A stretch of 64,000 nucleotides of DNA from Ahrensia sp. (GCA_028817895.1 JAPPOQ010000009.1:124001-188000), one strand, 5' to 3'; counted from the first letter of the stretch, positions 42,789-51,477 are shown. The notes: generated by a model not told the origin, from the letters alone. Translations and numbers: made by a program.

Positions 42789-43190
42789 TCAGGCGTTGGG
42801 TGGGCGGTGTAGAGCGGTCAGTTCACCGGCGATCAGTGGTTCAGTCCGCCAATCGAAAATACCATTGGAGAAAACCGGCTTGTCGCTGATGAAATCGGTG
42901 ACAATCATGGCGCTGGCGCAAACGGCCGAGCAGCATGTTTCAGCGCCATTGTGGGAGGAGTCCGCTGCGAGCGTCCCTTCCGATTCAGCTTGATCGGATT
43001 GGTTTTTGTGATGGCTGTGAGAACCACCAACATGATCCATCGTGCTGTTGCTTTCGACAGCTGCAATCGAGCCGCCTTGGTTATGCATGCCAGCGTGAGA
43101 CGCTGAAACGGGTGACAGAACCAGAGCCAGCAACATCAAAATACTGATTGCCAACCGTCTCGAAACTGCATGTAACACAATCCGTCTCAT
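42789..43190 (-). CDS. Secreted His/Cys-rich hypothetical protein
   Basis: 133 aa. Signal segment RLAISILMLLALVLSPVSASHA. The mature part has a His-rich stretch (GGSHSHHKNQ) and a CCSAVCASAM cluster, suggesting metal binding. Same layout as the protein at 33668-34009 (Cys cluster then a hydrophobic patch and Pro-rich end), though identity is low. Placed between a cytochrome c gene and a terminator in the copper island. Confidence 0.65.
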   Translation of the reverse strand: MRRIVLHAVSRRLAISILMLLALVLSPVSASHAGMHNQGGSIAAVESNSTMDHVGGSHSHHKNQSDQAESEGTLAADSSHNGAETCCSAVCASAMIVTDFISDKPVFSNGIFDWRTEPLIAGELTALHRPPNA

Positions 43191-43269
43191 TGCGCGTAGA
43201 TCATCTGGAACTCTCTCAATGTCAAGTCAAAACCCTGCAAGGTTTATCACGGTTGGGGGATAAAGCTCA

Positions 43270-43680
43270 TCATTCAATCCCTCGCGCACGCTGAAGAGCT
43301 CGGACATAGGCAATAATGGACCGAACTTGCTCGTCGGTAACACCCGGTTGAGGTGGCATGTTGCCAAATTGCCAATGGTGCTGGCGGACACCTTGCTTCA
43401 CCGCGAGAACAAATGCCATGTCGCTGTGATGAGACGGCTTATAGACATTGTGCACCAGAGGCGGGGCCAAATCGTTTTTTCCGGCTGCATTAACGCCATG
43501 GCATGACGCACAGTTTGTTTCAAAAGCACGCTCCCCCTGTTTTAGGTCCGTCGTGAGTGGTGGCGTTGCGACGTCTGCGAGTGGTTCGACTGTGGGTTGA
43601 GTGTCGCCAACGCGGAAATAATAGACAGTCGCGATGGCACCAATCGCAACAACAGCGAGACGCACATACACACCGATCAT
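43270..43680 (-). CDS. Membrane-anchored cytochrome c
   Basis: 136 aa. N-terminal anchor (VRLAVVAIGAIATVYYF), haem motif CASCHG at about residue 57, distal Met probably in FGNMPPQPG. Start overlaps the cueR stop (ATGA). The co-translation with cueR ties this cytochrome to copper stress; similar cytochromes sit beside multicopper oxidases in other islands. Confidence 0.9.
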   Translation of the reverse strand: MIGVYVRLAVVAIGAIATVYYFRVGDTQPTVEPLADVATPPLTTDLKQGERAFETNCASCHGVNAAGKNDLAPPLVHNVYKPSHHSDMAFVLAVKQGVRQHHWQFGNMPPQPGVTDEQVRSIIAYVRALQRARGIE

Positions 43681-44072
43681 TGATCACGCACACCCGCCAG
43701 ATCATCAATGATCGGACATTCCGGCTTATCGTCGCCTTCACAATTTTGCGCCAGTGCGACCAACGTCAGCCGAAGTGACTGGAGATGGTCTATCTTGCGA
43801 TCGATTTCTGTTATCTTGTCTTCGGCAATCGCCTTTACGTCGGCACTCGCCCTATGGTCGTCTTCGTAGAGGGATAACAGCAACCGGCACTCGACGATGG
43901 TGAAACCGAGGCTGCGTGCGCGCTGCAGAAACCGCAACCGGTGAACGTCCTCGGTTGAATAGTCACGATAGCCGTTCTCCGCCCGTGCAGGTTTTACGAG
44001 TGCGATGTCCTCGTAATAACGGATGGTTTTTGGTGGCAGGCTGGACTGCTGTGACGCTTCACCGATGTTCAT
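43677..44072 (-). CDS. cueR: CueR, Cu(I)-responsive MerR-family activator
   Basis: 131 aa. MerR winged HTH (MNIGEASQQSSLPPKTIRYYEDIALV) and a C-terminal metal loop C111-EGDDKPE-C119, the C-x7-C spacing that in CueR binds Cu(I), Ag(I) or Au(I). It should activate the four CueR-type promoters found at 30925, 44373, 49587 and 49645. It is the third gene of a unit that starts with two tiny genes, so it is probably autoregulated. Confidence 0.93.
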   Translation of the reverse strand: MNIGEASQQSSLPPKTIRYYEDIALVKPARAENGYRDYSTEDVHRLRFLQRARSLGFTIVECRLLLSLYEDDHRASADVKAIAEDKITEIDRKIDHLQSLRLTLVALAQNCEGDDKPECPIIDDLAGVRDQ

Positions 44073-44206
44073 TTTCGTCTTGCCACCAGATACCCGATCA
44101 CAAAACCAAGTCCCAGTATGATCAAGATGGCAATGAGCATGCCAGTGCCCATCCCGAACATCATTCCGCCACCCATCATTCCTCCGTCACCCATCTCATT
44201 CATCAT
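44069..44206 (-). CDS. 45-aa Met/Gly-rich membrane peptide upstream of cueR
   Basis: Starts at ATG 44206 inside the end of the 56-aa gene and stops at TGA overlapping the cueR ATG. Begins MMNEMGDGGMMGGGMMFGMG, with nine methionines in twenty residues, followed by one membrane segment (MLIAILIILGLGFVIGYLV) and ARRK. Met-rich periplasmic ends usually bind Cu(I). Coupled to both neighbours by overlaps, which supports it as a real gene despite its length. Confidence 0.72.
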   Translation of the reverse strand: MMNEMGDGGMMGGGMMFGMGTGMLIAILIILGLGFVIGYLVARRK

Positions 44207-44366
44207 CGCTATTTCGCTCCGTTCTTGGATACAAACGCCTCAATCTATCGATCTCACTCCGGTCGAAACCAATCGACTTTGCAAGTTTTGCCAAATCCCG
44301 ATGTTCCCGATCCAGATTCGGTTCAGCCTCACCCATCGATGTTGGTAGTTCAGGCTCTTTGTTCAT
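44196..44366 (-). CDS. 56-aa charged protein, first gene of the cueR unit
   Basis: ATG 44366 to TGA 44196-44198, overlapping the next small gene. Highly charged, with a helix-like middle (DREHRDLAKLAKSIGFDRSEIDRLRRLY) and no Cys. The ATG is only 6 bases after the -10 of the CueR-type promoter, so the message would be almost leaderless; the second Met (codon 11) is an alternative start. Function unknown; the helical region could be a small protein-binding element. Confidence 0.6.
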   Translation of the reverse strand: MNKEPELPTSMGEAEPNLDREHRDLAKLAKSIGFDRSEIDRLRRLYPRTERNSDDE

Positions 44367-44372
44367 ACCGAC

Positions 44373-44403
44373 TATTTAGAGGTTCCCCCTGCTGGAAGGT
44401 CAA
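44373..44403 (-). promoter_or_regulatory. CueR-type promoter of the cueR unit
   Basis: Minus strand: TTGACC (44398-44403), 19-bp spacer with TTCCAGCAGGGGGAA, -10 TAAATA (44373-44378). Closely matches the other three boxes of the island and the enterobacterial CueR consensus. Confidence 0.85.
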
Positions 44404-44409
44404 GAGAGG

Positions 44410-45072
44410 CTATTGCGCCCAATTTTCCGGCTCGACAGCGAAGGCAAACCAGATGGCCCAAATGCCGACCGCTACAAAAAGCAGCCCAACGATTTTTCGA
44501 GAGCTTCCAAATTTTTGCACCAGATTGGCAAGGCGCTCACTCCGCTCAGGAATGAGTATGAAGAGCAAGAGAGGTGCTGACAGGAACAGTCCAAACGTCG
44601 CCATTGTGATGAAACCGGTGGACATGGCCTGGCCTGTTGCGGCGGCACCAAGAAGGCCAAACAGTATCGGTGCAGCACAAGCAGGAATGTTCAATCCGAA
44701 AGCCAATCCAAGGGTGAATGGATTATTTGCGCGTTTCCAGCCCTGCGGCGCGATATCGATGGAACGCTGTAACCTGGATGCGATGTCCATCAGGATGCCC
44801 ATGCCGATCAGAACGTAGATTGCACCGAACACGACCCAAAGCGAGGTTTGGACATCGGTCATGCCTTTTCCCAGCATCGCGAACAGCAGGCCAAAGATTC
44901 CCGCAGCCATCGATCGAGTGACAGCAAAGACCGCCATCGCTGCGAGTTTGCGCGATGCCGGTTGGCCTTCCTGTGCGCGCAGAAAGATCATGTGAGCGCC
45001 GAGAGTACATGGTTCGACAAAACCCAGCAGCCCTAAGCCTGCCGCCAGTATGAGAAGCCCGGGTTCGGGCAT
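44410..45072 (-). CDS. CcdA/DsbD-like membrane protein
   Basis: 220 aa, six membrane segments. GFVEPCTLGAHMIFL near the N-terminus and GLNIPACAAPILFGLLG in the middle give the paired Pro-Cys motifs of CcdA/DsbD-type transmembrane thiol carriers, which move electrons from cytoplasmic thioredoxin to the periplasm. In the copper island it could keep periplasmic thiols or apocytochromes reduced. It ends 7 bases before the CueR box of the cueR unit. Confidence 0.88.
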   Translation of the reverse strand: MPEPGLLILAAGLGLLGFVEPCTLGAHMIFLRAQEGQPASRKLAAMAVFAVTRSMAAGIFGLLFAMLGKGMTDVQTSLWVVFGAIYVLIGMGILMDIASRLQRSIDIAPQGWKRANNPFTLGLAFGLNIPACAAPILFGLLGAAATGQAMSTGFITMATFGLFLSAPLLLFILIPERSERLANLVQKFGSSRKIVGLLFVAVGIWAIWFAFAVEPENWAQ

Positions 45073-45277
45073 GGCTACGACGACAGTCCAGCGGCGCGAT
45101 GATCAAACTGTCTCATCCAAAACCTCCGCAATTGATTGACTATCCCAAGCGGTCGGCGGCTTGCCGACCGTATTCGGATAGCAGGATCCGGGCATCTAGC
45201 GGTTACGCTGGCCGGCAATTACGGATTACGAGAAGCACCGGTCGAGGCCATCACGGAATGAGACCCTGGCTAGCTTT

Positions 45278-45655
45278 TCACTCATTCTCGATTTTCACTT
45301 CACCGCTGGGCAGATCGACCGTGCGGTATGGCTTTTCGGCTTTCTTCCATGCGGCAAATCCGCCGGTCATGTGCCTTGCTGTTTGGCGGCCTTTTTCTAG
45401 CAGGTGGCGGGCAATTCTTTCGGACCGTTTTGAGGAGCCGCAAAAGAGAACTACGGGACGCTCTCCGTCTTCGGGCAGTTTTTCAGCCTCAAAGACGGCC
45501 ATGGGCATCAGAAATGCGCCATCGATGCTTTCAAGCAAATACTCTTGAGGAGTTCTGATGTCGACGAGCACGATCCGGTTTGCGTGCAGGGCATCGGCAA
45601 CTTCTTCGACGCTCCAGTTTTCCAGAATTCCATCGCCGGTTTGTTCCTTGTCCAT
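45278..45655 (-). CDS. Rhodanese-like sulfurtransferase
   Basis: 125 aa, single rhodanese domain. VLVDIRTPQEY and the active-site loop LFCGSSKRSE (Cys nucleophile), then HMTGGFAAWKKA. No signal peptide, so cytoplasmic. It lies 14 bases after the MBL gene, the classic pairing of persulfide dioxygenase with rhodanese in sulfane-sulfur metabolism. Confidence 0.92.
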   Translation of the reverse strand: MDKEQTGDGILENWSVEEVADALHANRIVLVDIRTPQEYLLESIDGAFLMPMAVFEAEKLPEDGERPVVLFCGSSKRSERIARHLLEKGRQTARHMTGGFAAWKKAEKPYRTVDLPSGEVKIENE

Positions 45656-45669
45656 GAGTCAATCCTTTC

Positions 45670-46599
45670 TCAGGCAAATCGATTTGCCGGTATCTTGAAA
45701 TAGCTGTGACCGTTGTCTTCCGCCTCCGGCAGGCGGCCTCCCCGCAGGTTGACTTGCAGGGCAAACAGCATCCTCTCGGGAAGCGCCAGCGTGGCATCGC
45801 GCTCATCGCGCAGTTCGACGTACTCGTCCAAACCGACACCACCGCCGATATGGATATTGTCCGCTTTCTGTTGGGCTACGGTCGATTCCCAAGCCGGTTC
45901 GTGCCGGTCGTCGGTGCCGTAATCATGCCCGACGAACAATCTGGTTTCGTCAGGCAAAGCCAGGATGGATTGCAGCGAATTGTACAGCGTAGCCGACGAG
46001 CCGCCGGGAAAATCCGCGCGTGCGGTACCGGCATCGACATGCATGAACGTGTCGTGGACGAAGGCGCAGTCTTCACCGACGACATAAGTTACCGAGCCCA
46101 GCGTGTGGCCGGGTGACAGCATGACCTGGCAATCCAGATTTCCGATCTTGAAACTATCTCCATCCGAGAACAGCTTGTCGTAACAGGCGCTGGGGTCGAG
46201 CTCTTTTGGCAGGTTGTATAGTTTTTCCCAGATTTCGGAAATATCCTCGACCTTCTCGCCGATTGCGGTTTGACCTCCCAATCGATTTTTCAGCCAGGAA
46301 CTGGCGGTGAAATGATCCGCATGGGGATGGGTGTCCAGAATCCATTCAATCTTGAGCCCTTCCCGCTCGACATACGCGGCAATTTTTTCAGCGGATTCAA
46401 AACTGGTGGCCGCCGCTTCGGGATCGAAATTCTGGACGATATCGATCAGGGCTGCAGAGCCAGTGCCGGGATCGGAACAGACATATTGGCAGCTTCCGCT
46501 ATCCGGTTCGTAGAACCCTGTGACGATTGCCGAGCGCGGTCCCTTGCTCTTGCTGGTAAGCGAAAAAGGGTGTTCGATTTTTTCCGTGTTGATACTCAT
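45670..46599 (-). CDS. MBL-fold hydrolase, persulfide dioxygenase/Blh-like
   Basis: 309 aa. Metal motifs THPHADHF, SPGHTLGS, HDTFMHVDAGTARADFPGG and GHDYGTDDR place it in the ETHE1/Blh branch, mononuclear-iron persulfide dioxygenases or beta-lactamase-like hydrolases linked to hydrogen sulfide handling. Its start overlaps the copA stop by one base. Combined with rhodanese it would remove glutathione persulfide, a strong copper ligand; that link is inference. Confidence 0.88.
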   Translation of the reverse strand: MSINTEKIEHPFSLTSKSKGPRSAIVTGFYEPDSGSCQYVCSDPGTGSAALIDIVQNFDPEAAATSFESAEKIAAYVEREGLKIEWILDTHPHADHFTASSWLKNRLGGQTAIGEKVEDISEIWEKLYNLPKELDPSACYDKLFSDGDSFKIGNLDCQVMLSPGHTLGSVTYVVGEDCAFVHDTFMHVDAGTARADFPGGSSATLYNSLQSILALPDETRLFVGHDYGTDDRHEPAWESTVAQQKADNIHIGGGVGLDEYVELRDERDATLALPERMLFALQVNLRGGRLPEAEDNGHSYFKIPANRFA

Positions 46600-48965
46600 C
46601 AGGACTCCGTCGTTTTCAACGAAACGCTGCGCAGTCGCAACGCGTTCCCGATCACGGAAACGGATGACAGGCTCATGGCGGCAGCCGCGATCATCGGCGA
46701 CAGCAGCCAGCCTGTCAGCGGGTAGAGAACACCGGCTGCCAGAGGCACACCCAGCGTGTTGTAGACGAAGGCGAAAAACAGGTTCTGCTTGATGTTGCGG
46801 ATCGTTGCTTGCGCAAGCGTGCGAGCCCGCACGATGCCATTGAGATCGCCTTTTACAAGGGTAAAGCCCGCGCTTTCGACCGCGACATCCGCACCCGTTC
46901 CCATCGCAATGCCGACATCGGCGGCAGCTAGCGCGGGTGCGTCGTTCACCCCATCTCCCGCCATGGCGACCGATTTTCCGCTGCTCCGCAGCTGGTCGAT
47001 AAGCGCTTTCTTGTCCTCCGGCAGAAGTCCCGCATGAACCGCATCGATGCCGAGCTGCGCTGCAACGGCTTTGGCGGTGCGTTCGTTGTCGCCGGTTGCC
47101 ATGACGATGGACAATCCTGCACGATGAAGCGCGTCGATGGCCTGCTGTGTCGTTTCCTTGACAGGATCGGCAACCGCGACGAGGCCGGCCAGTTGATTGT
47201 CAATCGCCACGAACATGGCGGTGTTGCCGCCGTCTCGCAGCGCATCGGCTTGTGATACGAAAGACGCAGTATCGACACCAAGGGAGTCCATCATGGCCTG
47301 ATTGCCGAGTGCGACAGACCTGCCGTCCACCATGCCTGACACGCCCTTGCCGGTGACCGCCTCGAAATCACGCGTCTCGCGCAGCGTGAGTCCCTGATTT
47401 TCAGCACCGGCGACAATCGCCTCCGCCAACGGATGTTCCGAACCGCGCTCCAGTGAAGCCACCATCGATAGCAATTCATCGTCATCCATGCCTTCGACGG
47501 TGACAATTTCCGAAAGCACGGGCCTGCCTTCTGTGAGCGTGCCCGTCTTGTCGACGATGAGTGTGTCCACTCCAGCGAACCGCTCCAGTGCTTCGGCATC
47601 TCGGATGAGAACGCCTGCCTGCGCCCCGCGTCCGGTGGCGGTCATGATCGACATCGGGGTGGCGAGGCCGAGTGCACAGGGACATGCGATGATCAACACC
47701 GATACTGCGGCAACCAGCGCATAGGCCATGGCGGGTGATGGTCCCCAGATGGACCAGGCGACAAAAGACACGATTGCAACCAGAACAACCGCCGGCACGA
47801 AGTAACTTGCCACCCTGTCGGCCATGCCTTGGATAGGCGCGCGTGAACGTTGCGCGGAAGCGACCATATCGACGATTTTGGCGAGCATCGTGTCGCTGCC
47901 GACACGCTGCGCTTCCATGACAAGCGAGCCCGTGCCGTTCAACGTACCGCCTGTAACCTGATCACCCTCGACCTTCTCGACGGCAATCGGTTCGCCTGTG
48001 ATCATGCTCTCATCGATTGACGACCGGCCTTCGACGACGACACCGTCCACCGGAACGCTTTCACCGGGGCGGACACGCAGCCGGTCGCCTTCGAGAATGT
48101 TTTCGATAGGAACGTCCCGCTCGCTGCCATCTTCATTGATGCGTCTCGCGGTTTTCGGGGCGAGATCTAGCAGTGCCCGGATTGCCGACCCCGTTCGCTC
48201 CCGCGCGCGCAGTTCCAGAACCTGACCGAGAAATACCAGCGTTACGATCACCGCGGCAGCTTCGAAGTAAACGGGAACCGTCCCGTCTTCCTGCCGGAAG
48301 GCCGCGGGAAATACTTGCGGAAGCAGCGCCGCTACGACGGAATAGGCGTATGCCGCACCCACACCCAAAGCGATCAGGGTCCACATATTGGGGCTGCGGT
48401 TGAGGATCGAATTCCAGCCACGTTTAAAAAAGGGGATCGCCGCCCACAGGACGACTGGTGTGGCGAGCGCAAGCTCGATCAGGATCGTTGTCCGTTCGCC
48501 GATCCATTCGCGGATGTTCAGACCAATCATCGGGCCCATCGTGAAAATGAGCAGTGGAACCGATAGCGCGGCACAGATCCAGAACCGGCGTGTGAAATCG
48601 ATGAGCTCCGGGTTCGGCTCATCCGTGGGCACACCCATAGGCTCCAGAGCCATTCCGCAAATCGGGCAATCTCCGGGATGATCCTCGACGATCTCCGGAT
48701 GCATCGGGCAGGTGTAGAGTGTGCCTTCTGTTGCTGCCTGCGCCTTTTTTTTGTGTCGACCGGTCGTGTAGAATTCCGGGTCGGCTACGAACTTGTCGTG
48801 GCATCCCTGTGAACAGAAATGATATGTTGCGCCGTCATGCAGATGATTAGGTTTGCCCGCCGCCGGATCGACTGACATGCCACAGACCGGATCGGTGGCC
48901 GCCTCGCTTCCGGTCTGAGGAGAGCGGTCGAGGGATTGATGTGGTTTTTCGAGTGTGTCGGTCAT
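46599..48965 (-). CDS. copA: Cu(I)-exporting P1B-type ATPase with N-terminal YHS and heavy-metal-binding domains
   Basis: 788 aa. N-terminal YHS domain ([26 protein letters not shown]) and a His/Cys motif YTCPMHPEI and [10 protein letters not shown] replace the usual CxxC domains. Eight membrane segments with CPCALG in TM6, then DKTGTLTEG (phosphorylated Asp), SEHPLAEA, and [10 protein letters not shown]. All catalytic motifs are intact. It exports Cu(I) from the cytoplasm. Second gene behind the CueR box at 49587-49617, after a Rieske protein gene. Confidence 0.95.
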   Translation of the reverse strand: MTDTLEKPHQSLDRSPQTGSEAATDPVCGMSVDPAAGKPNHLHDGATYHFCSQGCHDKFVADPEFYTTGRHKKKAQAATEGTLYTCPMHPEIVEDHPGDCPICGMALEPMGVPTDEPNPELIDFTRRFWICAALSVPLLIFTMGPMIGLNIREWIGERTTILIELALATPVVLWAAIPFFKRGWNSILNRSPNMWTLIALGVGAAYAYSVVAALLPQVFPAAFRQEDGTVPVYFEAAAVIVTLVFLGQVLELRARERTGSAIRALLDLAPKTARRINEDGSERDVPIENILEGDRLRVRPGESVPVDGVVVEGRSSIDESMITGEPIAVEKVEGDQVTGGTLNGTGSLVMEAQRVGSDTMLAKIVDMVASAQRSRAPIQGMADRVASYFVPAVVLVAIVSFVAWSIWGPSPAMAYALVAAVSVLIIACPCALGLATPMSIMTATGRGAQAGVLIRDAEALERFAGVDTLIVDKTGTLTEGRPVLSEIVTVEGMDDDELLSMVASLERGSEHPLAEAIVAGAENQGLTLRETRDFEAVTGKGVSGMVDGRSVALGNQAMMDSLGVDTASFVSQADALRDGGNTAMFVAIDNQLAGLVAVADPVKETTQQAIDALHRAGLSIVMATGDNERTAKAVAAQLGIDAVHAGLLPEDKKALIDQLRSSGKSVAMAGDGVNDAPALAAADVGIAMGTGADVAVESAGFTLVKGDLNGIVRARTLAQATIRNIKQNLFFAFVYNTLGVPLAAGVLYPLTGWLLSPMIAAAAMSLSSVSVIGNALRLRSVSLKTTES

Positions 48966-49011
48966 GGCGTGTTACCTGGGAAAGAAGGCTTCGCATTTTG
49001 TGAGAGACTGC

Positions 49012-49554
49012 TCATGCTTTCCCGATCCTGATCATCTTGTCGCCGAAAAATTCGTAAGGCGGAACGACAAGATTCGTTGGTGCCGGACCCTTTCGCACCC
49101 GCCCCGAAGTGTCGAACTGGGATCCATGACAGGGACAGTACCAACCGCCCCAATTTCCGAGGGGATCGCCGCTCTTTTGTCCCAGCGGTATGCATCCCAG
49201 ATGGGTGCATAGACCGACCACTACCAGCCATTCGGGCCGTTGAACCCGCTCGGCATCTGTTGCCGGGTCCTTCAGCCTGGCGATTTCGATCTCCCGCGCT
49301 TCGGCAATCTGCTTTTCGGTTCGATAGTCGATAAATACCGGCTTTTTCTGCCAGGTGACCGTGATGCGCTGTCCCGGTTCCATGCTCGATAGATCGACTT
49401 CGACATTGGCTTCGCTCAGCGCCGCCTTGGATGGTCCGAGGCTTTGAAGGATGGGCCAGGCGGCTCCACCCGCCGCTACCGCAGCAGTGGCCCCAGTCGC
49501 GAGATACAAAAAATCCCTGCGGGGAAGTTCATCGGCTGTGGCGGAGACGGACAT
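49012..49554 (-). CDS. Stand-alone Rieske iron-sulfur protein (PetA-like)
   Basis: 180 aa. Tat-type N-terminus RRDFLYLATGATAAVAAGGAAWP, then the bc1-type Rieske domain with CTHLGC and CPCHGS clusters holding [2Fe-2S]. Usually petA precedes petB and petC; neither is here, and copA follows 46 bases downstream. Directly behind a CueR-type promoter, so it may be a copper-induced replacement for a chromosomal Rieske subunit whose cluster is damaged by copper. This is inference. Confidence 0.92.
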   Translation of the reverse strand: MSVSATADELPRRDFLYLATGATAAVAAGGAAWPILQSLGPSKAALSEANVEVDLSSMEPGQRITVTWQKKPVFIDYRTEKQIAEAREIEIARLKDPATDAERVQRPEWLVVVGLCTHLGCIPLGQKSGDPLGNWGGWYCPCHGSQFDTSGRVRKGPAPTNLVVPPYEFFGDKMIRIGKA

Positions 49555-49586
49555 CGGAAGACCTCATGATCGAGTTCACTTCCGCA

Positions 49587-49617
49587 AGTGTGGGGCTTCC
49601 AGCAACCGGAAGGTCAA
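49587..49617 (-). promoter_or_regulatory. CueR-type promoter of the Rieske-copA unit
   Basis: Minus strand: TTGACC (49612-49617), 19-bp spacer with TTCCGGTTGCTGGAA, and a poor -10 CACACT (49587-49592). The first gene starts 33 bases downstream. Forms a divergent pair with the box at 49645. Confidence 0.75.
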
Positions 49618-49644
49618 GCCGTTTCTTTAAGAACTTTTCGGGCC

Positions 49645-49675
49645 TTGACCTTCCAGCGGGTGGAACCATTAGATC
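49645..49675 (+). promoter_or_regulatory. CueR-type promoter of the DUF305 unit
   Basis: TTGACC (49645-49650), 19-bp spacer with TTCCAGCGGGTGGAA, -10 TAGATC (49670-49675). The next ATG (49683) is only 7 bases further, so the message may be leaderless. Confidence 0.82.
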
Positions 49676-49682
49676 CACACCC

Positions 49683-50162
49683 ATGAGCGACATAAATATT
49701 TCAAAAACAGGAATTTCGTCGATCGCTGCCATGCCGGAGTTCGGTGTGGCAGTGTTTTCGTTTCTCTTGCACTTCGTCTGGGAGTTTATCCAGGTGCCAA
49801 CCTATGAAGGGATGGCGGAGATGGCGCATTGGAACGCCATCAAGATTTGCACCTGGGCGACATTCGGCGATGTGGGATTTGCCTTGACCGCCTTTTGGAC
49901 AACGGCGTTGATGGCCCGGTCAAGAAGCTGGATATATTCTCCTCAGGCTTGGCAAATGCTGATTTATCTTGGGGTCGGAATCGGCCTCACTATCGGATTT
50001 GAATACTACTACACGGAAATAGCCCAACGGTTTTCCTATTCGGATCTGATGCCGCTTGTACCGCCATTGGGCACGGGACTCAGCCCCCTGCTTCAGTGGA
50101 TCGTCATCCCTCTGCTTGTCATCTGGTTCACGCGGCGTTTCGTCCAAGGCAGCAAGGTTTGA
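49683..50162 (+). CDS. Multi-pass membrane protein of the copper island
   Basis: 159 aa from ATG 49683; the open frame extends upstream through the CueR box but an earlier start is unlikely. About four membrane segments (FGVAVFSFLLHFVWEFIQVP, FGDVGFALTAFWTTALMA, AWQMLIYLGVGIGLTIGFEYY, LLQWIVIPLLVIWFTRRFV). Acidic and aromatic residues lie inside the helices (HFVWEF, FEYYYTE). I recognise no characterised family. First gene of a CueR-type unit with DUF305 and glutaredoxin-MauE. Confidence 0.75.
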   Translation: MSDINISKTGISSIAAMPEFGVAVFSFLLHFVWEFIQVPTYEGMAEMAHWNAIKICTWATFGDVGFALTAFWTTALMARSRSWIYSPQAWQMLIYLGVGIGLTIGFEYYYTEIAQRFSYSDLMPLVPPLGTGLSPLLQWIVIPLLVIWFTRRFVQGSKV

Positions 50163-50233
50163 ATTGTCCTGGCCGGAACCAGGAAACCGGATTGCCCGTT
50201 AATGCCAACAACCAATCACCAGGGAATGATCCA

Positions 50234-50716
50234 ATGAAAAACAGCTACGGTATTTTTCTCGCCATGATTGCGACGTCGGTCGTCGCGATGTTCATCATGA
50301 CCTATCTGAACTCCTGGGAGTTCGAGCATATCTTCTGGAGCGAGACACGCGCTTACATGGTGCTCTATATGGGCGCGGTCATGGCGGTCATCATGCTCGC
50401 CTACATGCTCGGCATGTACACCAACAACACGGCCAACATCGCAATCATCGCGGGCGCAGCGATCGTGTTTGCCAGCTCACTCTATCTGGTCCGCAGTCAG
50501 GATACCGTTGAGGATATTTCCTGGATGAAGGCGATGATTCCGCATCATTCGATTGCGATTCTGACCAGCTCGAGGGCAAACATATCCGACCCGCGTGTAC
50601 GCAAACTCGCCGACGACATCATCAAGGCGCAGAAGCTTGAAATCGATGAGATGAAAGCGCTGATCGCTGATTTGAACGGCGGTCCGAAAGCAACATCGGA
50701 AATCGACGGAAAATAA
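50234..50716 (+). CDS. DUF305 membrane-anchored protein
   Basis: 160 aa from ATG 50234 (GGGAA upstream). Three membrane segments, then DUF305 with the signature WMKAMIPHHSIAILTSSRANISDPRVRKLADDIIKAQKLEIDEMKALI; the Met and paired His are probable copper ligands. DUF305 proteins are frequent partners of copper operons. It lies 11 bases before the glutaredoxin-MauE gene. Confidence 0.9.
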   Translation: MKNSYGIFLAMIATSVVAMFIMTYLNSWEFEHIFWSETRAYMVLYMGAVMAVIMLAYMLGMYTNNTANIAIIAGAAIVFASSLYLVRSQDTVEDISWMKAMIPHHSIAILTSSRANISDPRVRKLADDIIKAQKLEIDEMKALIADLNGGPKATSEIDGK

Positions 50717-50727
50717 GGAAAGTCGTC

Positions 50728-51477
50728 ATGGCCAAGACCGCGGAATTGTATCGCATGGTGATGGAGGACCATCTTTGCCCTTACGGACTGAAGTCGAAGG
50801 ATCTGCTCGAGCGGAAGGGATATGAGGTCGAAGACCATCAATTGAAAACGCGCGACGAGACGGACGAATTCAAGAAAAAGCACAGCGTCGAGACGACACC
50901 GCAGACCTGGATCGCTGGCAAGCGCATCGGAGGCTACGATGCGTTGCGCGAATATTTCGGCGAGGATGTGAAAGACGAAGACGGCACTTCCTATCAGCCG
51001 GTTATCGCGATCTTCGCAGTCGCGGCGCTGATGGCGCTCAGCCTGTCCTGGTACGTCTTCGGCGATCTGCTGACGTTGCGGGCCTTCGAATGGTTTATTG
51101 CAATCTCGATGACCGTTCTGGCGATCCAGAAGCTGCAGGACATCGAGAGCTTCTCGACGATGTTCCTGAACTACGATCTGCTCGCACGCCGCTGGGTGCG
51201 CTATGGCTACCTCTATCCATTCGGGGAGGCAGTGGCCGGTGTCTTGATGATCGGCGGAGCGTTGACCTGGCTATCCGCGCCGGTGGCCCTGTTTATCGGC
51301 ACGATCGGTGCGGTATCTGTCTTCAAGGCGGTCTATGTCGACAAACGGGAGTTGAAATGCGCCTGTGTCGGTGGAAATTCCAATGTGCCGCTGGGCTTCA
51401 TCTCGCTAACGGAAAATCTGATGATGATCGCAATGGGGCTTTGGATGTCGTTCAAGGTTTATACGCTTGGTTGGTAG
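50728..51477 (+). CDS. Glutaredoxin-MauE/DoxX-like fusion membrane protein
   Basis: 249 aa. N-terminal about 80 residues are glutaredoxin-like (YRMVMEDHLCPYGLKSKDLLERKGYEV, SVETTPQTWIAGKRIGGYDALREYF), but the CPYG site has one Cys where most have CPYC. Then a four-helix MauE-type membrane domain with a C-terminal CAC pair (LKCACVGG). MauE is involved in thiol-disulfide handling during methylamine dehydrogenase maturation. Here it may repair periplasmic thiols under copper stress. Last gene of the plus-strand CueR-type unit. Confidence 0.88.
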   Translation: MAKTAELYRMVMEDHLCPYGLKSKDLLERKGYEVEDHQLKTRDETDEFKKKHSVETTPQTWIAGKRIGGYDALREYFGEDVKDEDGTSYQPVIAIFAVAALMALSLSWYVFGDLLTLRAFEWFIAISMTVLAIQKLQDIESFSTMFLNYDLLARRWVRYGYLYPFGEAVAGVLMIGGALTWLSAPVALFIGTIGAVSVFKAVYVDKRELKCACVGGNSNVPLGFISLTENLMMIAMGLWMSFKVYTLGW

